From Bradyrhizobium frederickii (GTDB taxonomy: Bacteria > Pseudomonadota > Alphaproteobacteria > Rhizobiales > Xanthobacteraceae), in the NCBI RefSeq assembly GCF_004570865.1, contig NZ_SPQS01000002.1:434001-498000 (forward strand): 64,000 nt of DNA, in the 5' to 3' direction. Under the pieces are notes generated by a model. That model was not told where the DNA came from. It did no database searches and saw only the letters and a list, made by a program, of their open reading frames with translations. This document shows, in pieces, positions 35,722 to 46,253 of the stretch (positions are counted from its first letter, which is position 1; the number at the start of each line of letters is the position of its first letter). A program made the translations under genes and the position numbers.

Positions 35722-36078
35722 TAGCTCATAGGTTGGGCGGAGCGTGCTGCTCAGCCGCTTCTCGCCTCCCAATCCCTTGCGCTGCCCGACAGGCAAAATA
35801 CGCCATATCCAGGTCAAGGGACAGGCTCGCAAAATATTCTGATTGACCGAAATCGTCGTTTCGGCTAAACCGCATTCCATCCCGGCCCGCCAAAGGGGCG
35901 TTTCGCGATCGTCACGATACGCAGGCCGGGATGCGATGGACGCGGCAGCGCCGGCGCGTGACGGGATGGCAGGGCGGGCGAGGCCTGTGAGCCGTCACGA
36001 TCCGCGGCACGACACGGCGCGGTCACAGCGTTTCTTTTTGGCGTCGGGGGCGAGCACGCGCGAGCTTCCGGCTGTCCG

Positions 36079-36420
36079 GGGAGGAATGTCCGCGGACGGC
36101 AAAAGCGTGTGGTCCTGACGCCCGGGGTCTGTGCGTCAAGGCTTGCGGTGATGAAGCGGCCCGACCGGGCGCGCGCATCGATCAGCCGCAAGGCGACGGG
36201 GGCAATAGTGCATCGCTCCCCGGGGAGAGCGCGCCATAAGCCGTAACACCATTGCGCAGGGAAGGCCGGGAGCCCGGCATCACCTGTGGTCAACCCCGCG
36301 TGCGTCTTGTCGCGTGCGGACCTTCGGGTGCCAGCCGGCGCCCGGCCTTCCCTGCGCCCTTTGTTCTCGATGGGGGCGAAACCGACAGCAAAGCTCGGGC
36401 GGAACACGCCGCGAGGATGT
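36079..36420. repeat. Recurrent non-coding block with 17-bp inverted repeat (recalled Bradyrhizobium family)
   Basis: The block includes gcaaaagcgtgtggtcctga, ccccggggagagcgcgcc and the inverted arms GCGCAGGGAAGGCCGGG (36254-36270) and CCCGGCCTTCCCTGCGC (36341-36357), perfectly complementary over 17 bases around a 70-base loop. I recall closely related sequences at many places in Bradyrhizobium genomes, where they are often mis-called as small genes. The recall is from memory, not a search. Confidence 0.6.
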
Positions 36421-36455
36421 GAAGGCATGTCAATCGAAATCAGAGAGCGCTCTCG

Positions 36456-36617
36456 TGCCCCGGACGCAGCGCAGCGCGCCCCCGGCGATGCGAAGCATCG
36501 TCCGGTGCGGCGTGATGCGCTGCAGAGCCGGGGCCCATCTCTCCACGTGTACCGTGTGGCTCCTGGGTCCCGGCTCTGCGCAGCAACGCAAAGGGCGTTG
36601 CCGCGCGTCCGGGACAC
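36456..36617. repeat. 'gtcccggac' family repeat, long copy
   Basis: Starts gtgccccggacgcagcgcag and ends gccgcgcgtccgggac. The left part agrees with the truncated copy at 17092 over ggcgatgcg(a/c)agcatcgtcc. It lies directly before the promoter-like patch of ppc. Confidence 0.75.
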
Positions 36618-36730
36618 GTTCGTCGCCGCCAGTGTGCGCCGCGCCCAACTTCATCTTGCGCTGCGGTAGAAAAATATCGCACACTCGGCCATGCCGGGCA
36701 TCCAAGCGAGCTCGAACCAAGGAGCGAGCC

Positions 36731-39529
<2,799 letters not shown>

Positions 39530-39537
39530 TTTGGGCT

Positions 39538-39615
39538 GTCGTTCCGGGGCGCCTGAAGGGCGAACCCGGAACCTCGAGATTCCGGGTTCGGCTCTTCGAG
39601 CCGCCCCGGAATGAC
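39538..39615. repeat. Palindromic intergenic repeat, 'cattccggggc' family, short copy
   Basis: Starts gtcgttccggggcgcctg and ends ccgccccggaatgac, with an inner pair cccggaacctcgagattccggg. It lies between the convergent ppc and SDR genes. Confidence 0.8.
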
Positions 39616-39636
39616 ATCATTGATAGACAACCACCC

Positions 39637-40551
39637 TTACACCGGATCCCAGGTGAAGATGTCGGCGGAGCGGTCGAGCTTGTAGAACGAGCCCTTCAGC
39701 GCCGGCATGCCATGTTCCGCGATCGATTGCGGCGTCCAGCCTTCGCTCCGCTGCACCGAGCGGATCGGACGGTTCTGGCTGAACAGGAAGATCTCGTTCA
39801 TGCGCACGCCGAAGATCTGCCCGGTGACGTCCTTGGCGGAATCGCCGAGCAGATAGCCGCAGAGCGGCGCGATCTTCTCCGGGCCCATCTGCTTGATCTT
39901 CTCGACCCGCGCCTTCTCGGCATCGGTCTCGGTCGGGATCGTGCCGATCATGCGGGTCCAGGCGAACGGCGAGACGCAGTTGGAGCGGACGTTGAAGCGG
40001 CCCATGTCGAGCGCGATCGACTTGGAGAGCCCGACGATGCCGAGCTTGGCCGCGGCGTAGTTGGCCTGGCCGAAATTGCCGATCAGGCCCGAGGTCGAGG
40101 TGAAGTGCACGAAGGAGCCGCTCTCCTGCTCGCGGAAGATCCGCGCCGCGGCGTGGCTGACATAGAACGAGCCCATCAGATGCACCTTGATGACGGCCTC
40201 GAACGCTTCCACGCTCATCTTGTGGAAGATCATGTCACGCAAGATGCCGGCATTGTTGACGACGCCGTCGAGCCGGCCGAAATGGTCGGTCGCGGTCTTC
40301 ACGATCTTGCTGGCCGGAATCGCTTCCGCGACGCTCTCGAAGTTCGCAACTGCTGTGCCGCCGCGCTTCTTGATCTCCTCGACCACCTCCTCGGCCGGCG
40401 CCGCGTTCGCGCCGGCGCCGTCGGAGGCGCTACCGGGATCGTTGACGACGACCTTGGCGCCTTCCGCCGCACACAGCAGCGCGATCTCGCGCCCGATGCC
40501 GCGGCCTGCGCCGGTGACGATGATGACCTTGTCTTGCAGTGACTTGCTCAT
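39637..40551 (-). CDS. SDR oxidoreductase, 17-beta-HSD4 (MFE-2 type) family
   Basis: 304 aa. Cofactor motif TGAGRGIG, NAG in VVNNAGILRDM, catalytic Ser in TSTSGLIG, and Tyr/Lys in ANYAAAKLGIVG. The long C-terminal tail after residue 220 (with GWTPQSIAEHGM) sets it apart from a simple SDR and is shared with stand-alone (3R)-hydroxyacyl-CoA dehydrogenases. It is likely the 3-hydroxyacyl-CoA dehydrogenase for the thiolase encoded upstream on the same strand (gap 156 bases with a repeat). No hydratase-2 gene is adjacent. Confidence 0.87.
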   Translation of the reverse strand: MSKSLQDKVIIVTGAGRGIGREIALLCAAEGAKVVVNDPGSASDGAGANAAPAEEVVEEIKKRGGTAVANFESVAEAIPASKIVKTATDHFGRLDGVVNNAGILRDMIFHKMSVEAFEAVIKVHLMGSFYVSHAAARIFREQESGSFVHFTSTSGLIGNFGQANYAAAKLGIVGLSKSIALDMGRFNVRSNCVSPFAWTRMIGTIPTETDAEKARVEKIKQMGPEKIAPLCGYLLGDSAKDVTGQIFGVRMNEIFLFSQNRPIRSVQRSEGWTPQSIAEHGMPALKGSFYKLDRSADIFTWDPV

Positions 40552-40584
40552 GTGGGTTCTCCGCTATCCGTTCCGAATTCCGCC

Positions 40585-40702
40585 GTCATTCCGGGGCGCG
40601 CCTCTTGGCGCGAGCCCGGAATCCATTTCTCCGCCGTCGCTTGCTGCACGATGGATTCTCAGGTGCGCAATTGCGCACCATAGCTCGTCGCTCCGGGATG
40701 AC
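40585..40702. repeat. Palindromic intergenic repeat, 'cattccggggc' family with 'gcgcaattgcgc' insert
   Basis: Starts gtcattccggggcgcgcc and ends cgctccgggatgac. An extra self-complementary gtgcgcaattgcgcac sits in the right half, also seen in the copy at 44644. Confidence 0.8.
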
Positions 40703-40707
40703 AGCAA

Positions 40708-41847
40708 CTACCTCTCGTTTGTAAACACGATCGTGCCTGACGCGGCGAACATGCCGCCAACGCCGTGGCACACCGAAATTGTCGCGTTCGGCACCTGGGC
40801 CGGCGCGATGCCGCGCATTTGCCGCACGCTCTCCTGCAGCGCGTACATGCCGTACATGCCCGAATGCATGTAGCTCAATCCGCCGCCATTGGTGTTGAGC
40901 GGGAGCTTAGCCCCGGGCCGCGTATTGCCGTCCGCGATGAACTTGCCGGTCTCCTCATAGGGCATGAAGCCGAGGTCGCCGAGGCCGAACAGCGGCAGAT
41001 GCGCGAACGCATCATAGATCATGAGATGATCGACGTCCTCATGCGCGATGCCGGCTTCCCTGAAGGCGAGGGGCCCCGCGGTCTTGAACGCGCGCGAGGA
41101 ATTGAAGGTCTCCATCTGGCTGACCATCGGCGTCTCCACGCTCTCCCCGGTGCCCATGATGTAGACCGGCTTCCGCGGAAAATCCCTGGCGCGGTCGGCC
41201 GAGGTCAGGATCAGCGCGCCGCCGCCGTCGGTGACGAGGCAGCATTGCAGCAGGCGGAACGGGTAGGCGATCATGCGCGAGTTGAGCACGTCGGCAACCG
41301 TGATCGGCTCCTTCATCATCGCGCGCGGATTCTTCGCGGCCCATTCCCGCTGCACCACCGCCACCGAAGCAAGCTGCTCGTGGGTGATGCCATAGGTTTT
41401 CATGAAGCGCAGCACGGGAATGGGGAACATGCTGGGCGGCCCATAGACGCCGTAGGGCGCCTCGAACTGGCCGTTGAGGCTGTCGGCCGGCGTCGAGCGC
41501 GGCAATTTGCCGATCATCGACTTGCCGCTCTCCGCATGGGTGATCAGCACGGTTTTGCAGAGGCCGGCCTCGATCGCGGCTGCGGCATGGCGGACGTGCA
41601 GCATGAAGGAGCAGCCGCCGACCGATGTGCCGTCCACCCAGGTCGGCTTGATGCCGAGATAATGGCAGACCTGCTGCGGCGTCTCGACCGCGGTGGCAAA
41701 GCCGTCGATGTCGGACAGCTTCAGCCCGGCGTCCGCGATGGCGTTGAGCGCGGCATCCGCGTGCAGCTGGAGCTGCGAGGCGTTGGGGATGATTCCGAGC
41801 TCGGTGGTCTCGGCCGCGCCGACGACGGCAACCTGGTTCTTGCGCAT
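40708..41847 (-). CDS. SCP2-type thiolase, catalytic residues intact
   Basis: 379 aa. Catalytic Cys79 in TSVGGCSF, His328 in GGGLSYMHSG, and second Cys360 in SVCHGVGGMF. It is paired with the DUF35 gene only 3 bases upstream, the standard layout of thiolase/DUF35 complexes that pass acyl-CoA substrates. It likely removes acetyl- or propionyl-CoA in degradation of branched or sterol-like side chains, or acts in the reverse direction; the direction is not known. It is transcribed before the MFE-2-like SDR. Confidence 0.88.
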   Translation of the reverse strand: MRKNQVAVVGAAETTELGIIPNASQLQLHADAALNAIADAGLKLSDIDGFATAVETPQQVCHYLGIKPTWVDGTSVGGCSFMLHVRHAAAAIEAGLCKTVLITHAESGKSMIGKLPRSTPADSLNGQFEAPYGVYGPPSMFPIPVLRFMKTYGITHEQLASVAVVQREWAAKNPRAMMKEPITVADVLNSRMIAYPFRLLQCCLVTDGGGALILTSADRARDFPRKPVYIMGTGESVETPMVSQMETFNSSRAFKTAGPLAFREAGIAHEDVDHLMIYDAFAHLPLFGLGDLGFMPYEETGKFIADGNTRPGAKLPLNTNGGGLSYMHSGMYGMYALQESVRQMRGIAPAQVPNATISVCHGVGGMFAASGTIVFTNER

Positions 41848-41850
41848 GGC

Positions 41851-42264
41851 TTACCCCTTCGCCGGACGGAAGACGGGAAGGGTGATCTTGTCGTCGAGCG
41901 CCTGGAAGGCGACCTCGAGTTTCATGTCGAGCTCGAGCGCTTCGGGGGTCTGCGGGCAGTCGATGATGTTGCTCATCATCCGCGGGCCCTCGTCGAGCTC
42001 GACCACGGCGATGGCGTAAGGCGGCGTGAAGCCGGGCGCTGCGGGCCGGTGGTTGATCACGTAGCTGTAGAGGAAGCCCTTGCCGCTCGCCTTGAAGATG
42101 CTGACCTTGCGCGAGGCGCAGGACGGGCAGAACGGGCGCGGCGGGAAGTAGACATGCGCGCAGGCGTCGCAGCGCTGCAGGCGCAATTCGCCGGCTTTGG
42201 TGCCGTCCCAGAAATGCTGGGTCTCCGGCGTCGGTTTCGGTCGCGCGCGCTGCGGTTCGGCCAT
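41851..42264 (-). CDS. DUF35 OB-fold protein with zinc ribbon (thiolase partner)
   Basis: 137 aa. A zinc ribbon at about residues 32-51 (CDACAHVYFPPRPFCPSC) is followed by an OB-fold with SGKGFLYSYVINHRP and AVVELDEGPRMMSNI. Such proteins bind acyl-CoA and act together with a thiolase or retro-aldolase. It is the first gene of this minus-strand operon; the thiolase follows with a 3-base gap. The start at 42264 follows GGAGGAGCCGCC; a longer open frame upstream is antisense to the amidase and is rejected. Confidence 0.88.
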   Translation of the reverse strand: MAEPQRARPKPTPETQHFWDGTKAGELRLQRCDACAHVYFPPRPFCPSCASRKVSIFKASGKGFLYSYVINHRPAAPGFTPPYAIAVVELDEGPRMMSNIIDCPQTPEALELDMKLEVAFQALDDKITLPVFRPAKG

Positions 42265-42312
42265 GTTGGCGGCTCCTCCAGGAGACAGGCTTGGCGCCCG
42301 CCTGTTTCGATC

Positions 42313-42342
42313 TTGATGCGACAATCGGCTATCGTGCGTCAA
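42313..42342. promoter_or_regulatory. Weak inverted repeat between DUF35 and amidase genes
   Basis: TTGATGC, 16 bases, GCGTCAA: two 7-base arms with 6 matches, in the divergent intergenic region. A possible operator for either side; no regulator gene is near. Confidence 0.25.
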
Positions 42343-42441
42343 CGGTCCAGCAATACGCATGCATGCCATCATGCGCACAGTGCTTGTGTCGAACTGAGCC
42401 GGCGCTATAGATTGCGCGCGCAAATATTCCGTGAGACAGAC

Positions 42442-43791
42442 ATGCCCGATTTTCCGACACTGGCGAAGCTCGCCGAGGACCTCGAAAGCGGCCGCACCAG
42501 CGCCCGCAAGCTGGTCGAGGCGTGCATCGCCAGGATCGCCGATCCCTCCGGCGAAGGCCAGCGCACCTTCCTCCATGTCGACAAGGACGCCGCGCTCGCG
42601 GCCGCGGACGCGATGGACGGCCTGCGCAAGGTGAAGGCCGCGCCGTCGCGCTATGCCGGCATCCCGGTCTCGATCAAGGATCTGTTCGACATCAAGGGCC
42701 AGGTGACGCGCGCGGGCTCCCGCGCCCTTGACGATTCCCCGCCGGCCGAGCAGGACGCGGCGACGGTGGCTCGGCTGCGCAAGGCCGGCTTCGTCGTGAT
42801 CGGCCGCACCAACATGACCGAGTTCGCCTATTCCGGCATCGGCATCAACCCGCATTACGGTACGCCGAAGGGGGCCTGGAACCGGGCCGAGGGGCACGTG
42901 CCCGGCGGCTCCTCCTCGGGCGCGGCGGTGTCCGTGCTCGACGGCATGGCGCATGGCGCGCTCGGCACCGACACCGGCGGCTCATGCCGGATTCCGGCGG
43001 CCTATAACGGCATCGTCGGCTACAAGCCGACGCAGCGGCGCGTGCCGCTCGACGGGTCGGTGCCGCTGTCGTTCTCGCTCGACAGCATCGGGCCGTTGGC
43101 GCGATCGGTCAGCTGCTGTGCCATTCTCGATGCCGTGCTCGCGAACGAGCCGATCGCCGCGCTGAAGCCGCGTCCCGTGAAGGGCATGCGGCTCGCGGTG
43201 CCGACCACGATCGCGCTCGACGACCTCGACGCAGCGGTGGCCGCGACCTTCGAGCGCGCGCTCAAGTCGCTGGCCGATCACGGCGCCATCATCGAGCGCA
43301 TCGAGATGGCCGAATTCCACGAGATCGGGCCGATGAACGCCAAGGGCGGCTTTGCCGCGTCCGAGAGCTATGCCTGGCATCGCTATCTCATCACCGCCAA
43401 GGGCGACGTCTACGATCCCCGCGTCTCCGTGCGGATCATGCGCGGCGAGGCGCAGAGCGCGGCCGACTACATCGATCTCCTCAACGAGCGCCGCTCGCTG
43501 ATTGCCCGCGTCAATGCGCGCCTCGCGCCCTATGACGCGCTGGTGCTGCCGACCACTGCGAACACGCCGCCGAAGATCGCCGATCTCGCCGACGACAAGG
43601 CCTTCACCACGCAGAACCTGCGCGCGCTGCGCAACTGCACCCTGATCAACATGATCGACGGCTGCGCCATCTCGATCCCTGCGCATCGCCAGGGCGACGT
43701 TCCGGTCGGCCTGATGCTGGCGGGCGCGGGCGGGTCGGACCGCCGTATCTTTGAACTTGCTGCCGGCATGGAGGCCGTTATTCGTGTTTGA
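42442..43791 (+). CDS. Amidase (amidase signature family)
   Basis: 449 aa. The Ser-cisSer-Lys triad is visible: Lys in VSIKDLFDIKG, the two Ser in PGGSSSGAAV and GTDTGGSCRIPAAYNG. The family hydrolyses amides, ureas or aryl esters in the cytosol. The ATG at 42442 begins a normal N-terminus (MPDFPTLAKLAEDLESGRTS). A longer upstream open frame is antisense to the thiolase and DUF35 genes. Its last 8 bases overlap the GTG start of a DUF2848 gene. Together they may break down an amide or a lactam ring, but the substrate is unknown. Confidence 0.9.
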   Translation: MPDFPTLAKLAEDLESGRTSARKLVEACIARIADPSGEGQRTFLHVDKDAALAAADAMDGLRKVKAAPSRYAGIPVSIKDLFDIKGQVTRAGSRALDDSPPAEQDAATVARLRKAGFVVIGRTNMTEFAYSGIGINPHYGTPKGAWNRAEGHVPGGSSSGAAVSVLDGMAHGALGTDTGGSCRIPAAYNGIVGYKPTQRRVPLDGSVPLSFSLDSIGPLARSVSCCAILDAVLANEPIAALKPRPVKGMRLAVPTTIALDDLDAAVAATFERALKSLADHGAIIERIEMAEFHEIGPMNAKGGFAASESYAWHRYLITAKGDVYDPRVSVRIMRGEAQSAADYIDLLNERRSLIARVNARLAPYDALVLPTTANTPPKIADLADDKAFTTQNLRALRNCTLINMIDGCAISIPAHRQGDVPVGLMLAGAGGSDRRIFELAAGMEAVIRV

Positions 43792-44470
43792 CCTCACTTT
43801 CACCGTCGACGCCCGGGGGACCACCACGCCGTTGACGCTGGCGATCGACCAGATGGTCATCGCCGGCTGGACCGGCCGCGATCCCGTCGCGCGCGACAAG
43901 CACATCAAAGAGCTGCAGGAGATGGGCATCGCCCCGCCGGCGTCGACCCCGATCTACTACCGCGCCTCGGCGCGGCGGCTGACCCAGGAAGACAGCATCG
44001 AATGCACTGGCGGCGATTCCAGCGGCGAGGTCGAGTTCGTGCTGATCGGCTGGCAGGGCCGCATCTTCGTCGGTTGCGGCTCCGACCACACCGACCGCAA
44101 GGTCGAGGCCTACGGCGTCACGGTGTCGAAGCAGATGTGCGACAAGCCGATCGCCTCCACGCTGTGGGAGCTGGAGGACGTCATCGGCCATTGGGACAAG
44201 ATGATCCTGCGCTCCTATGCCACCATCAAGGGCGAGCGCGTGCTCTACCAGGAGGGCACGCTGGACGCGATGCTGCCGGTCACCGACCTCATCGCGCGCG
44301 GCTTTGATGGCGGCAAGTTCCCCGACGGCTGCGCCATGTTCGGCGGCACCTTCGCCGCCAAAGGCGGCATCCGCCCCGCCGACCGCTTCGATTTCGAGCT
44401 GGAGGACCCCGTGCTGAAGCGCACGATCAGGCACGGCTACGAGGTGGTGACGCTGCCGGTGAGGGGATAG
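43784..44470 (+). CDS. DUF2848 family protein
   Basis: 228 aa, with GTG start and a GGAGG site 9 bases upstream. It begins FDLTFTVDARGTTTPLTLAI and has FVLIGWQGRIFVGCGSDHTD and KFPDGCAMFGGTFAAKGG in the middle and C-terminal half. The family is thought to be related to the fumarylacetoacetate hydrolase-type fold, but no activity is known to me. It is coupled to the amidase by overlap and is the last gene of that pair. Confidence 0.8.
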   Translation: MFDLTFTVDARGTTTPLTLAIDQMVIAGWTGRDPVARDKHIKELQEMGIAPPASTPIYYRASARRLTQEDSIECTGGDSSGEVEFVLIGWQGRIFVGCGSDHTDRKVEAYGVTVSKQMCDKPIASTLWELEDVIGHWDKMILRSYATIKGERVLYQEGTLDAMLPVTDLIARGFDGGKFPDGCAMFGGTFAAKGGIRPADRFDFELEDPVLKRTIRHGYEVVTLPVRG

Positions 44471-44485
44471 CTCGGTTCACGGTCC

Positions 44486-44566
44486 CGTAGGGTGGGCAAA
44501 GCGAAGCGTGCCCACGTCGTGCGAAGACGTGGGCACAGCGCAAGAGCGCCTTTGCCCACCCTACGA
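44486..44566. repeat. 'gtagggtgggcaaa' repeat
   Basis: Starts cgtagggtgggcaaagcg and ends with the inverted tttgcccaccctacg. The middle is cacgtcgtgcgaagacgtg, itself a short hairpin. Confidence 0.85.
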
Positions 44567-44643
44567 AACTGTGGAACCTGACGGCAAAAGAATCATCGGA
44601 AATCGGGTGGTCGTGGCATTCGCCATCTGCCACACCCACTTCC

Positions 44644-44763
44644 GTCATTCCGGGGCGCGCCCCTCGGCGCGAGCTATGGTGCGCAATTGCGCACCTGAGA
44701 ATCCATACTCCCGATCGTGGTTATGGATTCCGGGCTCGCGACTGCGTCGCGCCCCGGAATGAC
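44644..44763. repeat. Palindromic intergenic repeat, 'cattccggggc' family with 'gcgcaattgcgc' insert
   Basis: Starts gtcattccggggcgcgcccc and ends cgcgccccggaatgac. It contains ggtgcgcaattgcgcacc and ccatactcccgatcgtggttatgg-type arms, and directly abuts the 2OG-oxygenase gene. Confidence 0.85.
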
Positions 44764-44777
44764 GGATGGGGAATAGG

Positions 44778-45536
44778 ATGATCGATATGGCAATCGCCAG
44801 ACGTGCTGCTGCCGCCCACCATGAAACGACCGATCCCGCCGCCCATGTCGACGCCCTCGACTGGCCGCGGATCGCCGCCGAGCTCGACGCCCAGGGCTGC
44901 GCCGTCCTGAAGGGCCTACTCACGCCCGAGCAATGCCGCGCCGTGGCCGCGCTCTATCCGGAGGACGCCAACTTCCGCAGCCGCATCGTCATGGGCCGTC
45001 ACGGCTTCGGCCGCGGCGAGTACAAATATTTCGCCTATCCGCTGCCCGACCTGATCGCGCAATTGCGGCCGGCGCTGTACGCACGTCTTCAACCCGTCGC
45101 CAATCGCTGGAACGAGGCGATGGCGATCGACATTCGCTATCCCGACAGCCATGCTTCATTCCTGAAGCGCTGTCACGAGGCGGGGCAGGCGCGGCCGACG
45201 CCGCTGCTGCTGCAATATGGGGCCGGCGACTACAATTGCCTGCATCAGGACCTCTACGGCGAGCACGTGTTTCCGATTCAGGTCGCGATCCTGCTCTCCG
45301 AGCCGGGCCGCGATTTCACCGGCGGCGAGTTCGTGCTGACCGAGCAGCGCCCGCGCATGCAGTCACGCGCCGAAGTCGTGCCGCTGGCGCAGGGCGATGC
45401 GGTCGCCTTCGCCGTGCACCATCGCCCGGTGCAGGGGACACGCGGCACCTATCGCGTTAATCTGCGCCATGGTGTCAGCCGTATCAGGTCCGGCCAACGC
45501 CACACGCTGGGTGTGATCTTTCATGATGCGAAATGA
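44778..45536 (+). CDS. 2-oxoglutarate-Fe(II) dioxygenase
   Basis: 252 aa from the chosen start. Fe-ligand motif HQD in CLHQDLYGEHVFPIQ (His-x-Asp), and the distal His with the 2OG-binding Arg in TYRVNLRHGVSRI. The overall layout is that of a prolyl-hydroxylase-like 2OG-Fe(II) oxygenase. It starts 9 bases before the alkB TTG, so it is probably co-transcribed with alkB. The substrate is unknown; repair or modification of nucleic acid is an inference from the neighbour only. The ATG at 44778 follows GGGGAATAGG, while 44766 and 44787 are alternatives. Confidence 0.82.
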   Translation: MIDMAIARRAAAAHHETTDPAAHVDALDWPRIAAELDAQGCAVLKGLLTPEQCRAVAALYPEDANFRSRIVMGRHGFGRGEYKYFAYPLPDLIAQLRPALYARLQPVANRWNEAMAIDIRYPDSHASFLKRCHEAGQARPTPLLLQYGAGDYNCLHQDLYGEHVFPIQVAILLSEPGRDFTGGEFVLTEQRPRMQSRAEVVPLAQGDAVAFAVHHRPVQGTRGTYRVNLRHGVSRIRSGQRHTLGVIFHDAK

Positions 45537-45545
45537 GCGCGGACA

Positions 45546-46199
45546 TTGACGTCTGATCTGTTCGACGGCGTCGCCGAGGCGCAGCCGTCGCGCGAGGAGA
45601 TCGCAGACGGCGCCGTGCTGCTGCGCGGTTTCGTCACGCCGATCGAGAGCGAGCTGATCGACGCGGTGCGCGCCATCGTGGCGCAGTCGCCGTTCCGCCG
45701 CATGACCACGCCCGGCGGCCACCTCATGTCGGTGGCGATGACCAATTGCGGCGAGCGCGGCTGGATCGCCGATCACACCGGCTACCGCTACGATCCGATC
45801 GATCCGCGCACCGGAGCGCCATGGCCGGCGATGCCGCCGGTGCTGCGAGATCTCGCCCGCCGCGCGGCGGAGCAGGGCGGCTTTCAAGACTTCGCGCCCG
45901 ATGCCGGCCTCGTCAATCGCTACGAGCCCGGCACGCGGCTGTCGCTGCATCAGGACAAGGACGAGCTGGATTATTCGGCGCCGATCGTCTCGGTCTCGCT
46001 CGGCCTGCCCGCGACCTTCCTGTTCGGCGGAATGGCGCGCAGCGACAAGCCGCGGCGTTTCCGCCTGGTGCACGGCGACGTGGTGGTCTGGGGCGGGGCC
46101 AGCAGGCTGGCCTATCACGGCGTGGCGCCGCTCGCCGAGGGCGAGCACGCGCTGCTCGGGCGGAGGCGGATCAATCTGACCTTCCGGAAGACCCGCTGA
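45546..46199 (+). CDS. alkB: AlkB-type DNA/RNA oxidative demethylase
   Basis: 217 aa, Fe(II)/2OG dioxygenase that removes 1-methyladenine and 3-methylcytosine. The Fe ligands are His and Asp in SLHQDKDELDYSAPIVSVSLG (split here) and the distal His in RLAYHGVAP; the 2OG-binding Arg is in RRRINLTFR. A TTG start at 45546 is used because the in-frame region has no ATG nearby. An ATG 13 bases upstream is in another frame and stops after seven codons. It follows the other 2OG oxygenase gene with 9 bases between, and precedes an MFS gene. Confidence 0.9.
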   Translation: MTSDLFDGVAEAQPSREEIADGAVLLRGFVTPIESELIDAVRAIVAQSPFRRMTTPGGHLMSVAMTNCGERGWIADHTGYRYDPIDPRTGAPWPAMPPVLRDLARRAAEQGGFQDFAPDAGLVNRYEPGTRLSLHQDKDELDYSAPIVSVSLGLPATFLFGGMARSDKPRRFRLVHGDVVVWGGASRLAYHGVAPLAEGEHALLGRRRINLTFRKTR

Positions 46200-46253
46200 C
46201 GCGTTTGCTCGCGGGCCTGCCTCGTCTAAGCTGGCGGCAGGGGAGGCGGCGTC

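Larger units (their letters stand above)
35722..36730. other. 1-kb non-coding leader upstream of ppc with repeated and structured blocks
   Basis: No protein-coding gene is convincing in this 1009-base region. It contains a possible stem near 35985-36028 (ctgtga...tcacag) followed by tttcttttt, the block 36079-36420 that I recall as recurrent in Bradyrhizobium genomes, a perfect 17-bp inverted repeat at 36254-36357, and a 'gtcccggac' repeat at 36456-36617. The last 70 bases before ppc contain a short AT-rich patch (gtagaaaaatatcg), the best promoter-like part. Confidence 0.65.
44471..44777. other. Intergenic gap with two repeat families
   Basis: 307 bases. A 'gtagggtgggcaaa' copy lies at 44486-44566 and a 'cattccggggc' copy at 44644-44763. 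The 77 bases between them look neither repeated nor coding. There is no clear promoter before the 2OG-oxygenase gene, which begins directly after the second repeat. Confidence 0.65.

Noticed and set aside
36286..36669. Small open frame of 127 codons in the ppc leader
   Set aside because: It lies inside the recurrent non-coding block and translates the inverted repeat. No ribosome site was seen.
40765..42441. Upstream extension of the amidase frame
   Set aside because: It is antisense to the thiolase and DUF35 genes, both with intact motifs. The amidase family start is at 42442.
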